Below, piece by piece: positions 1-10,469 of a stretch of 64,000 nucleotides of DNA (position 1 is its first letter; the number at the start of each line of letters is the position of its first letter). A program made the position numbers and the translations under genes. The notes below the pieces were generated by a model. It did not search any database. It had not been told where the DNA came from and was given only the letters and a program-made list of their open reading frames with translations. This stretch comes from Apostichopus japonicus. Lineage: Eukaryota > Echinodermata > Holothuroidea > Aspidochirotida > Stichopodidae. The stretch spans positions 13,372,611 to 13,436,610 of the forward strand of contig NC_092576.1 of the NCBI RefSeq assembly GCF_037975245.1. Reading direction: 5' to 3'.

Positions 1-396
1 GAGACAGGTAGTTCCACTACTGCTTTTTCAACATCCAACACACAAAATAATCTTATTAGGTAACAAAATCTTATAGGAAGATGTCGATAAGTAGGTATAT
101 TTTCAGGAGCCCCAACCTCTCCCTCACCCCCCCCCCCAAAAAAAAACATGTACGTCGGATCTATATCTTCTGAGGAATATTAGCCAATAAATTAAGTTTA
201 AATAAACTGGTCTACACAGAATTGTGCTCATAACGATCTTTCGTTAGATTGTAATGTATGGTTGAAGACTAGGGTGTGGGCGGGGAGGGTATTGTGTAGA
301 GTAGGATGGAGAGGGTATGCACCCCACATACCCCTGCACCTGTATTGAATACCTCCTAAGATGAAGTATATACGGTACTGTATAACGTACACGTAC

Positions 397-2217
397 CTGT
401 TGACCGAGAATATTTTTCACATGATATTTGTTTGCCGTTTCCAAGTTGGTAAGAACCTCTTGCATATCAACTTGTTGATGGACAAGGACTTGATCGAGTT
501 GGCTGAGATACTCCAGTCCTGGTGGACAACCGATGGCTGCCTATGAAACGACAACGAAGTTATTGCATTATCAGTATTGGCTATGGTGGAAATAGTTACA
601 ACAGTCAAATACAAAAAAAAAACGCAGACATATGAACAATGGGTATTTCCCCTTTTTTTACCTCTTTCAATACTAAACAGGAAACGAGGAAGTTGATGAT
701 CTAAACTTCCACGACAAACTCCATTCGAATGGAGGGGTTTGCGTGTCACCTTCCGCGAGACAAGTAATATTTTCGAGGTGAAATGGATTAACTTTTAGGC
801 TATAAACTAGGTCGGCACGCAAGGACTTAGAGAAGTAACAAGTTGTATTTGTTGGGACAAGTTGTAATTGTTGGGACAATTTTCGTCTATCTTGGTTGCC
901 ATTGCTTTTTTTCCTGTTTCTGTGCAAATATGCCACCAAGAAGGGAAGTAACAAGTTGTATTTCTTTTAATATCTATTTCAGGGGAGTGTACAGGTGGAG
1001 GGAATAGTGCAACCTACCGACATCAAAATCACAGAAGAGAATGAGTGAATCAATATTATATTAATGAAAGTGGATAGCTACTTCTAGTGTGCTTTAAGTT
1101 TTTACAGTGGGTTTGAAATGTGTCCAAACGATGTTTGTTTCTTTCTCATAACCCACATGTAGGAATCGAATGCAAACATTCACCAGTATGATTGGAATAT
1201 GTTTAGAGCGTTGTGATCAAGAGGTTAAGGCATTGGACTTGTGATCTAAGGTTTGCAGGTTCGAGTCCTGGCCAGATCATTACATCCTGTCCTTGGGCAA
1301 GGCAATGCACTTTACCTGCATTGCCTCTCTTCACCCAGGTGTATATATGGGGACCTGTGAGATAAACTGTTATTTGGACGCTGCTTAGCTGGTTAAGGCA
1401 GTGGACTTGTGTTCTAAGGTGTGCAGGTTCGAGTCCCAGCCCAGATCATTATGTTGTGTCCTTGGGCAATGCACTTTATCTGCATTGCCTCTCTTCACCC
1501 AGGTGCATATATGGGGACCTGTGAGATAAACTGTTAGTTGGACGCTGCTTAGCTGGTTAAGGCAGTGGACTTGTGTTCTAAGGTGTGCAGGTTCGAGTCC
1601 CAGCCCAGATCATTATGTTGTGTCCTTGGGCAAGGGACTTTATCTCCATTGCCTCTCTTTCATCCAGGTGTATATATGGGAACCTGTGAGGCGGGAACTG
1701 TCAGTGTGGCGCTGTTTAGCTGTTGCCATGTTAAGGGATTGCCTCTATGTTTGACAGGTTATCGTTGACCAGGGTAATATTGGTATGCGCCATGAGCACC
1801 ATTACCGATGGATATGTCCGCGCTTTAAAAATCCTCAGTATAATTATAATTATCATTATTATTATTTTTTTTTTTTTTTTTTTTCCATCCGTATTTTATT
1901 TCTCTTCTCAACACAATATAAAACAGCACAGTGTCGCAGCACCTTTGTATCAAATTATAATACTCCAATACAATACATGCTCCTAAACATTTTCAAAACA
2001 ATTATCGAACTTAATCAATTTATGCTCCTTTTTCTCTTTTTGCAGAAGAAACTTTTCAACTGATAATTGAAATCGAAATTTTACTGAAAATTCCTCAGCT
2101 GTCGGAATCTTGTTCTGTACCTTACAAGAGAAAATATAATATTTGGCATTGAAAATTAAGAAATTTATCGGGTTTAATTCATCATTGATACATCCGAAAG
2201 ATATAATATAGGGAGAA

Positions 2218-2259
<42 letters not shown>

Positions 2260-3496
2260 GGGAAAGAGCCTGTCATGACCGTGTAAGAACGTACTTATTT
2301 AGTGCTACAGATAATCTCCTTCTAGATACGATCCACCTCTAATTGTTGGGACAATTTTCGTCTATCTTGGTTGCCATTGCTTTTATATCCTGTCTCTGTG
2401 CAAATATGCCACCAAGAGAGAGGTCAGTCGGCAGTTTGGGGAAAAAAAGAACGACAACTTGTAGGTCAAGTCACTCAATCCTCTGCCTCGTCACAACATG
2501 CTGTACGTAAACGCAGCTTAGGCGATGACTCCGAATACGAAGCCGAATCCGAATATTACAGAACTATGTCGGTAAACTTTACTAAAACCGTGGAAACAGC
2601 TATGAACAACATTTCGAAAGAATTCATTGACAAGAAGATAAAAGCAGAATTTGGCCATGCAGTAGAAGATTTGAGAAAATCTTTTGAATAACTAAAAAAG
2701 GGAAAACGATTAATTAAGGTAGCGATACCCCACTATTGAGCAACGGGTTGAGAAATTAAAGAGGAATGGGGTTACATGACTCCATGATCAATAATACAGG
2801 AATGTTTTTCCACGACGCAATATTATTATTATTATCATTATTATCATTATAACTTCTGGCAAAGTATTTTATTTACCTTGCAGAATTAACAAAAGCGTTC
2901 CAAATTGAAGTTAGTTCACGAGCTTCTTGTTCCAAGACAGTATCATTATGTTGGATCCGGTAATCAAGAGGTTAGACTATAAATTAAGTGCACATGTGAA
3001 TTTTATATGAAACTAATTGGAGCCCATATAATACAAGTTCGTATGTGTTGGTTGTGTATGGGTAATTCGCGCGCTCCCGAACTTCCGTTCTACTGTGATG
3101 GTATACACACATGTGTAGTTAATCTAGTAGACGCTGTAATAGCCGTGTTTGAAAGTTTCAACCACTTGTAACGACTATTTTTAAACGTAACTGTATCTAT
3201 ATAAAATCCTTAAATAAAGAAATGGCTAAAAAGATATAGTGTATATAGACGAAGACAATATCACATTACGAGGCCCATTCATGACTGATTCTCAGCCATC
3301 GATAGGGATGATACAGTACAAAACTTAACACATGGGCGAAAGCATACTTTTTGGGTTGAAATCATAAATAACTTACGGGAGGTTTTTCCATCCAAGATAA
3401 AGCCGCACCAGGGACTTGAAGGGTCGGTAGGGCCAAACCAGGAGGTGACGTCACCGCTGTTATGCCTGTCATACCAAACTGTGGAGTATTCGCCAT
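397..3496 (-). CDS. PLSCR: Phospholipid scramblase copy A, exons 1-2 (partial gene)
   Basis: Scramblases are single-pass membrane proteins that move phospholipids between bilayer leaflets in response to calcium. Exon 1 is 3,377-3,496: ATG, 40 codons, starting [11 protein letters not shown] and ending SWMEKPP, followed by a GTAAGT donor. Exon 2 is 397-540: 48 codons beginning [14 protein letters not shown] and ending KNILGQQ, with acceptor AG and donor GTACGT. The CPPGLEYL block is a family hallmark just after the proline-rich N-terminus. Both exons are open and in phase 0. Exons 3-5 should lie left of base 1, because base 1 corresponds to the interior of intron 2 in copy C. Intron 1 (541-3,376) carries LINE, SINE and other insertions, all sense to the plus strand and so antisense to this gene. 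Whether the gene is intact cannot be judged here. Confidence 0.85.
851..944 (+). mobile_element. Short templated insertion of LINE 5' sequence with 19-bp target duplication (copy A only)
   Basis: A 94-bp insertion flanked by gaagtaacaagttgtattt at 832-850 and 945-963. Positions 863-940 match the LINE 5' UTR and first codons at 2,339-2,415 (ttcgtctatcttggttgcc, tgtgcaaatatgccaccaag). Copy C has the empty site near 29,950. It carries the 5', not the 3', end of the element. Confidence 0.75.
1204..1859 (+). mobile_element. Tandem tRNA-derived SINE array, three heads (copy A)
   Basis: Three tRNA-like heads near 1,213, 1,385 and 1,550 at a period of about 164 bp. Each has a box-A-like ggttaaggca and a box-B-like caggttcgagtcc, followed by a conserved body (gtgtccttgggcaaggcac, ctcttcacccaggtgtatat). 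The last unit continues to gctttaaaaatcctcagtat and an ATT-rich tail. B and C carry two heads each. These are retroposon promoters, not tRNA genes. Confidence 0.8.
1860..2259 (-). mobile_element. Poly-T-headed insertion and (ATT)n tract, copy A only
   Basis: Begins with an uninterrupted T run (about 1,865-1,884), as expected for a reverse-strand retroposon poly(A) tail. About 330 bp of AT-rich unrecognised sequence follows, then about 14 ATT repeats (2,217-2,259). Copies B and C go straight from the SINE tail to gggaacgagcctgtc. Source family unknown. Confidence 0.5.
2217..2259. repeat. (ATT)n microsatellite
   Basis: About 14 uninterrupted ATT units at the end of the SINE/LINE junction; much shorter in B and C. 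Confidence 0.9.
2277..2830 (+). mobile_element. L1-like LINE 5' remnant (intron 1 of gene A)
   Basis: Contains the LINE 5' UTR (gttgggacaattttcgtc near 2,345) and the first part of ORF1: [20 protein letters not shown], then AMNNISKEF and [15 protein letters not shown], then a stop/frameshift. It ends at a ttattatt run at the point where D continues into ORF2 (cacgac at about 2,812). The same remnant is in B (11,130-11,680, minus) and C (30,790-31,335, plus), so the insertion predates the cluster duplications. Confidence 0.75.
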
Positions 3497-4639
3497 GGTC
3501 GGGATCTATATAGTTAATGTTGAACAATGCAATTCAAACAGGATCGATAAGTTCAAGAGTCCACGAAGCTTTAATATGCCAGTTGTGTTTGTGCTAGACT
3601 GATATTGTATAGGATACCTCTAGTTCTGTCCGCTAACATCATGCTTCAAAGCACTCGTAGTGACAGTAGGAAACAGTTCCTTACCTTTTTATTTTTTTAG
3701 TAAATCAGGAAGAAGCGAAAGAAAACATAAGAAGGGGGAAAACGGATATAAGTGTGAACATGCACAGCCTACTCAAAGCATAGTACTTCCTTCCTCATTA
3801 CAATATTAATGTATGCACCAGACATGTATGGTGTGTATAAGAGTATGTTAATTCCTTTCACTTCCAATGTCACAATGTCATAAATTTATTAAAACAACTT
3901 TAGACTACACGTTTTGCCAATGAAAACAATATTACCATATAATTCCGATAAATAGTTCTACTTCATTTTCAGGAAGGATCTATCACAAAGGCATTGCAAC
4001 AGTTCTCAGCTGGAAGGTGAGCTAATCAATAGTGTAACCTATAGTTGACTGAACACAATCAGCTTGTTTTAAGAACTGAGAACGGTTACTACGATATTTT
4101 TGCTTAGGCCTATACTACACTGCCGCCCAGTTGCACTGTATGTCCGCTGCAGAGCACCCATATCGTGTCCGTATGAGCAGTATAAATATCATGTTCTATC
4201 AGATAACAGTTAGGAACTGCCTGTACTGTCAATACGAGTGCTTTGAAGCATGAATTAGGCGGACAGTTTATAGAGGTACAAGCAATATAATCAGATAAAG
4301 GTTGGGAACCGTTCATACTGCCAATACGAATGCTTAAAGCATGACGCGGACGGACAGTTGAGAGAGGTATTAGCGTTAGGAATTTGTCGCAACTGGCTGA
4401 CTATACATATGCAATAAGAAAACAATGCTCATGCGGCTTAGTACTCTACGGGGAAACTCACGCTCGTAAAAATAAGGAACCGAATGGTGACAGCCATGTT
4501 ATACGCATGCGCTGTTATATATACTGTATCTAATTAGTAACGGCTTTCCCAGTAAACGGCAAACCTGATATTAATGGGTCACCGTATGGTTAAGGCAGTC
4601 TGTTTGTAGTTTTACAAGAATCCGTTCGCAGCTATACCA

Positions 4640-4960
4640 GACAGAATCAGATAGTTATACCTCAACACAAAATTGATCCTGTCTGCTATTCTTACCAAAA
4701 ATTCCAATATTTGAAGATAACAAATTGACGCGAGGGCACATTTTAAGTATACATTATTATTCTTAAATTTGCAACTTCGGGGCACTTTATTTTTGTCATA
4801 TAAGTTTATATTATTTCAGTGAAGGAACATTTCTCATTTGAAATAACCAAATAACACAATTCACTTACAGAAAAGCGAAATGTGTACCAGAGAGACCACG
4901 TCTTGTAATACGTTAAGGAAGCGTATACTAACCACCGACAACTTTGGTATTCTTTAATTT
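4640..4960. pseudogene. Rearranged scramblase relic: 3'-flank fragment joined to a last-exon fragment
   Basis: 4,660-4,910 matches the 3' flank of gene C (27,090-27,340), in the same orientation (ttatattatttcagtgaagg and cacgtcttgtaat words). At 4,911-4,955 the sequence changes to a piece of scramblase exon 5 in plus orientation (gaagcgtatactaacc, ccgacaactttggtat; compare 14,746-14,790). The two parts are not adjacent in any intact copy, so a rearrangement joined them. Block S2 has different sequence here (32,650-32,805). Confidence 0.7.
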
Positions 4961-5279
4961 TGTTTGGTAAGATAGAAGGCCTGATAGTACTTTTTTTAGG
5001 TGTGCCATATTCTTTACATGCCAAACCTCACTGCAGTAGAAATTTAATAAACACCTAGACCTAATAGTAGCCATGCAATACAAACAATAATGGGAATATT
5101 CCATTTCAAACACTGATACAGAGTTGTAATTAAATTTTAGTGGCACTTCAGCTAAACCTACCAATTCTGCAGCAAAGTTTTATTTGTTATTATTTGGGGG
5201 GGGGGGGAGGCAAACAATCATGATATCTCCTTGATCATGAATTTTCTTATCTCTTTTGAAGGTGCTTATGTTAGCATAG

Positions 5280-5447
5280 AAAACCAAACAATATATTATG
5301 TCTAGATTCTGTTGGAAAACTATCAACGTGGACGTAGTAAGGTATGTTCAACGTTGCGAGATGTACCAGGAGGTCAGAGCGTCATTGTCCTGTAGACCTA
5401 TACAAAAAAGTCTCCACAGCATTCCTGTAACTGGATTATGGAAACAG
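5280..5447 (+). pseudogene. Integrase zinc-binding-domain-like exon, copy 1
   Basis: 56 open codons between a catag acceptor and a GTAAGT donor. SRFCWKTINVDVVRYVQRCE is followed by YQEV and later LHSIPVTGLWKQ. This resembles the H2C2 region of Ty3/gypsy-type or Ginger-type integrases (x-F-x-W-x-x-x-x-x-DV-x-x-YV-x-x-C-x-x-C-Q), where LHSIPV is the usual lead-in to the catalytic core. The second Cys is Tyr here and I found no catalytic core nearby. Likely a fossil of an integrase-derived gene. Confidence 0.45.
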
Positions 5448-7022
5448 GTAAGTCTCAAGCTGTTCTAATTGTACAGGTTGTCCACAAACATGCAGTAAAC
5501 TTCAAGTTTAGTTAAAGTTACTCTGTCTGCACAAATTAAACATGTACAAGTTTAAAGGTTTTCTGTAAAGGCCCTAAATTCTGGCCACTCTAAATGGTAG
5601 AAGTTTTCCTGGAGGTATTAACCCTTCAAATGTGCTCACGCATTCTAAATGAAGACACAAGATGATTGAATGTTAAAATGAAGTAAATTTCCTCCAGGGT
5701 TGTAATAAACATAGAAAAATAAACTGTTGACCAAAGTGAAAATCTGGCATATTTAGGGTCAATACAGCATAACTTTAAGCCACACTTTGGCATTACTGCA
5801 GAGCAACCATCCACATAGGCACATAAGTTGGAAAATGCCGTATCACTTTTCTGGTTTAGTGGTTTAAGCGATTTTAAATGCGGTACAGTATAGTTTCATG
5901 TATGCTTAGTAATTATAATTGGCCTTAATCAACCAAGACACTGTTTCGATCAGATATCCCACTATTTTGTTATCTACACCTGTGTACAGAATGAAGCAAT
6001 GAAAATAGAACAACAGTCAAGACAAAGCCTGCAATTGTAAATGTTTTTGAAATTCGAACCGTAATGCTGTCTTCTTTCTTTTCAAGTTGGTGTTTATTTA
6101 ATCAAACAAATGATGAGTAAATAATCAGGACCACATTTCACAGCTAGACATCACCCATTGTATGTTGCTTTTCAAAAAATGTTGGACAGTTTGATATTGT
6201 AACCACATGGATCTTTCTGTTTAGAAAGTGGGTACTTACTACTACTTGGCTATTTTGACAGGAACTTCAACATGATAAGAGTGATAATGTATCAACAGTG
6301 TTTTGCTACCAATTCTCTGTTAGGTCCCTTGAGGAAAATTGGTAAATATGTTTATGTGTGTGAATTGGTGGGGGGTATTTTCTGAAACCTGGGGAAGGGT
6401 TACCTTGTTTTTGGCATGAAAGGGCATTTGTTTAGATCTCCTGATGCAAAATGATGTCAATTAGAACATTTGACTGTAATGGTTAGCTAGTATTATTTGT
6501 TTTTGGATTTCGGTCATACAGGCAGAGGGTGTTTTGGATCCCCATGGATCATGATTCAGGGCAATTAATGTTTGATTGTCATTAAACAATCAGACATTGC
6601 ACACATAAATCAACTGAGCACAAAAAGGCATCAAACTTATGGTACATCCTGGATTACTGTAGCTTGATAAATGTCTGATATTTAATTGAGTAAATATATC
6701 ACAAATGTTGTATTGGCTCGTATGGTTAAAACATTTCAGTTTGTGATATTACGCCACCAAAATTATGACTAATAATTAATAAGAATTGTTGAGTCAGTAA
6801 GCCCATAAACATGTAGGTGTGACAATAAAATATCATCTTATTAACTCAATCCCTGAGTATAGTTTAGAGTATACACTAGTAGTCTACACTCAACCAACAT
6901 GGTGAATGTTAATTATTTTTTGTATTGGAGCTAAAACATACACCTTTTCAACCTTTTTATGTATGACTTACAGTGTGGCATTCACTATTCATAATATTGC
7001 TTTCAACTTTTATTTTGCACAG

Positions 7023-7108
7023 ATTCGGTTGAACAGATATTCTCATCTCTGACCACCAATGGAGGGATTATGTATGAAGTTAACAGACGACTCAGAAGAC
7101 ATGTGTAA
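7023..7108 (+). other. Exon-like short open segment, copy 1
   Basis: Follows a good acceptor (cttttattttgcacag) and encodes SVEQIFSSLTTNGGIMYEV, then NRRLRRHV and a stop. It is conserved in copy 2 with two amino-acid changes. I do not recognise the protein. Phase does not join directly to the 5,280 exon. It could be the terminal exon of a lost gene. Confidence 0.3.
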
Positions 7109-9624
7109 ACGATTTTCTTTGCAATTAACTAGTTGCAGACGCTTTCACTTTAACATATTATGAGAGGAAGTTTCGTAGGCTACTACACATTTATGCAAGG
7201 ACAGGCCATTGACTTAATACTGCCAGTCGTTCGGTGGAAATCCATATAGTTTGCATTTTGACGCGATCTGAAATTCTTTATCACCTCATTACTTCATTAA
7301 AGAACAAATGAGAAGGCGTGGTTCTTGGTTCTGGAAATTGTGTCCAAGATAACCTCTCATAAATAACATATAACTGAACATAGTCTGCTTCCTGTTGTAA
7401 CTCTGTATTCGTGTTATGAAATCCTGTATAAATCGTAATGACAAACCCGTTGGATACATTAGAATCAGCCATTTTCTTTGTAACTTACAATAAAGATGAA
7501 ACTTTTGTCGGTATCAAGTTGCACATTAACGCATTGTATAGGTAATCCTTCTGTTTAAATATTATCCGGGTGTGGTAAGCAGTTCAGGGGGAAATTCTAA
7601 AGTCAAAATTCTGCATGGTTTTATTGAGGTCTTTACCAAACTCCCAAGAGAATGTTCTTAATGTGGATTAAAGAGTTTCAGGTACATATTTTTGGAAGCA
7701 GAGTTGCAGTAGTATCTCATTCTAGTTAAGTAATACCTCCCTAGTTGAAGGGTGTACTAGAAAGCATCGTTTATCATAAGATAATTATAAGTCGCCTCGG
7801 AGCTAGAAAAGGGAGAGTCATTATTCCAGTTAAATTTCCTCATGAATTATCTCATGCATAATCACTTTTACACTCTATGCCCAGGCTGATATAGATTCAG
7901 AATATTATGTTTGTGACTATCATCCAATTTCCTGTTTTGATCTTTACTTCATTAACTTCCTTTGCAAAAACTTATCTCTATAAGAATGACGTATTTAAAG
8001 TGTGAGAAACATAAATGAGACGATAGATCCACAATATTGAAACCTGCTCTGTTCAATTTGTTTTTTCTTTACGTTGTTTGGGCTTCGTTTTGTGTATTTG
8101 ATGTTTGCAGCTCTTTTGAAGAGGATAACGTGTTTCCAAACAAACTGAACGTAATGGCTATAAATTGATGATAAATGAATCGGAAGTGGTGTTGATGGGG
8201 GAGGGAGCTAGTGGCTGACATTGTTGATAGAATACAAGTATTGCTGTCCTTTTCAAAAAGCATTGCTATTGTTAGGACAAGACACCGTGCCATTTCTTTA
8301 TGGGGATGTAGAGCCTGAAGTCTTATTCATATATCTGTTCTAATTTTAACCAATTGTTGCCCATTAAAAAAAATGTCATATTTAGAAAGAACGAGCCTTT
8401 ATCACTGGAATTGCCCGAGTTCAAATGTCATTTGTCTATACAAATGAATATTTGCTTCACGCATGGCCATTACAACACGGTTTAGCGTTCAGGGAGGGGG
8501 CGGGGGCTGGCCCCTCCACCTTTTTGAGAGGAGAAAACCTTGACTCGATGGTTGAGTGAGAAAAATAAGGAAATGTAAAAAGTAAACAATAAAGTGGTCA
8601 TGAAAGTCAAGTAATAGGTTTTAGGCTCGTACGGAGAGGGCAGTTATGACATTTTAAAGGACAGGGAAGTGTCTTCCACCTACCTCAGGATTGTTATCAG
8701 CAAACAAAAATATTTTGGAGCTCATCACATATAGGTTACGGACTTAACAAGACCCCTCCCCAGGGCACAAACCGATAACTTACCATCCCAACCCCCCTCC
8801 CCCCGACATTGCACTTAAAATGATGTATATTGGCCTGAGTGTTTAATACTTAATTGTTGTATATTAGGATGTAAATTGAAAAAGACCCTAGGTTACCGTC
8901 CTAAAATGAGCTTTTTGCAAAGATGAAGTTTCATGTTGGCTAGGCAACTCTCGTAGACCGATAAAGTACAAAAACCATAATTGCCAAATCTTACCCACTG
9001 TGTCTAAAAAAAACTACGGCAACAATGAAGGTGGAACTCCTTTAAAGAGTTGAGGTCAAAAATGTGTTTTGATATTTGAATGAGGAACATAAACAATGAA
9101 CATAAACAATGACGTCACACCTGTTTACTCCAAGTACACTTTTGTTACGTAAGGTGGTAACTTCAACTCTCATTATCTCAAAAACGATAGGAATTGAAAA
9201 GAAACTTCACCAGAATGCTTAAATTATGTTCCTCTTTAACATATCAAAACATAATTTTGACCTGGATTATTCTTTGAAGTTCCTTATCTTTTACCTCAGA
9301 AATTATTTTGTTGTTGTAGCTGTTGCCTGCCCTATCCCGTACCCGCCCCTGTTGGGGAGGAATTTAGGTTGATGCGATCGCTCCCTCCCTCTGACTATGA
9401 ACGCAATATAGTGGCCGAATACAACATGCAAAATATACGGAAGATAATATAGCAGCAATCAAAACAAAAACATGATAACATCTTTGAAAGAGTATGAAAG
9501 AATTGTTAATTTTTCTTCTTTTTTTTCTATTTTTTGTTTTGTAGCAACGTACAACGTATCATATATTACCTGTAACATCAAACTATGTATACATCTGTTT
9601 TAATAATTGATATAATGAATAGTT

Positions 9625-9855
9625 GCCTTTTGAATGGCGAATTGCCAACATTTTAAGCGTGACAAAATATACTGTGAAGCATTTGCGGAAATTTTGTTCC
9701 AGGACATTTTGTCCGGCCGGACTATGTTTGCTGTGAAGAGGGGACACAATTTTCAGCAGATAATGTCCAACTGGACTAAATGCGCTGGTACAGAGTGTCC
9801 CAGCGGACACTTTGTACAGGGGACACTCTGTACTGTCACACCGGCGATAAAGTAG
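9625..9855. other. GGACA/TGTCC-rich inverted-repeat patch, copy 1
   Basis: Several facing GGAC/GTCC words, including gtacagagtgtccc (9,788-9,801) with its exact complement gggacactctgtac (9,820-9,833). A 73-codon frame overlaps it, but changes between the copies are mostly non-synonymous. Copy 2 is at 36,881-37,111. Confidence 0.5.
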
Positions 9856-10469
9856 GCCTAGGCACGAATATCGTCGTAACCCGTCCTAAGTCTTTAAACA
9901 GGCGAATGTGTTCAGTCAACTTTATGTAACACTGCTGGTTAGCCGACCTTCCAGCACATAACTGTTGTAGCCGCTTCTTTCTAGATAGTGAAGTCCCTTA
10001 AATAATGAATCGGTCTGTTTACAGGAATTGTATGGAATTGTTGTTTTATTTTCATTGGCATAACGTGTAGTCTAAATTGTTTTTGATGACAAGTGACTTG
10101 GAAGAGAAAACAATAAATATACATACTCTTATACACATCAAACACGTCTGGTACATACATTAATATCGCAATAAGGAAGGAAGTACTATGTTTTGAGTAG
10201 GCTGTGCAGGTTTACGTCTATATCCGTATTCTCCCTTTTTTTTCTTTTTTTCTTTCCCTTCTGCCTGGTTTGATAAACAACCAGGTTAAGAACTGTTTGT
10301 ATTGTCACTGCGATTGCTTTGAAGCATGATCTGAGCGGACAGAACTAGAGGTAATCTAGACAATATCACTAGCACAAATACAACTGGCATATTAAAGCTC
10401 CGTGGACTCTTGACCTTATCGATCCTGTTTGAATTGCATTGTTCAACATTAACTATATAGATCCCGACC

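Larger units (their letters stand above)
3497..10469. other. Divergent spacer between scramblase genes A and B
   Basis: Contains the putative promoters of both genes (unresolved by eye) within the inverted arms 3,497-4,130 and 9,850-10,469. Besides the scramblase relic (4,640-4,960) and integrase-like exons, it holds AT-rich DNA with no convincing gene. It is repeated as 32,000-37,729. The span about 6,322-6,726 is identical between the two copies by eye. Confidence 0.7.

Noticed and set aside
361-546. 61-codon plus-strand frame recurring near 13,000 and 29,477
   Set aside because: It is the antisense of scramblase exon 2 and recurs only because the exon does.
1204-1620. Tandem tRNA genes
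   Set aside because: Box A and box B are present, but a full cloverleaf is poor and the units continue into a shared SINE body and ATT tail; the same holds for 28,620-28,680 and 48,035-48,112.
9634-9855. 73-codon frame duplicated at 36,890-37,111 as a conserved small gene
   Set aside because: Most differences between copies change amino acids, and two compensating indels occur. It overlaps palindromic DNA, so there is no sign of coding constraint.
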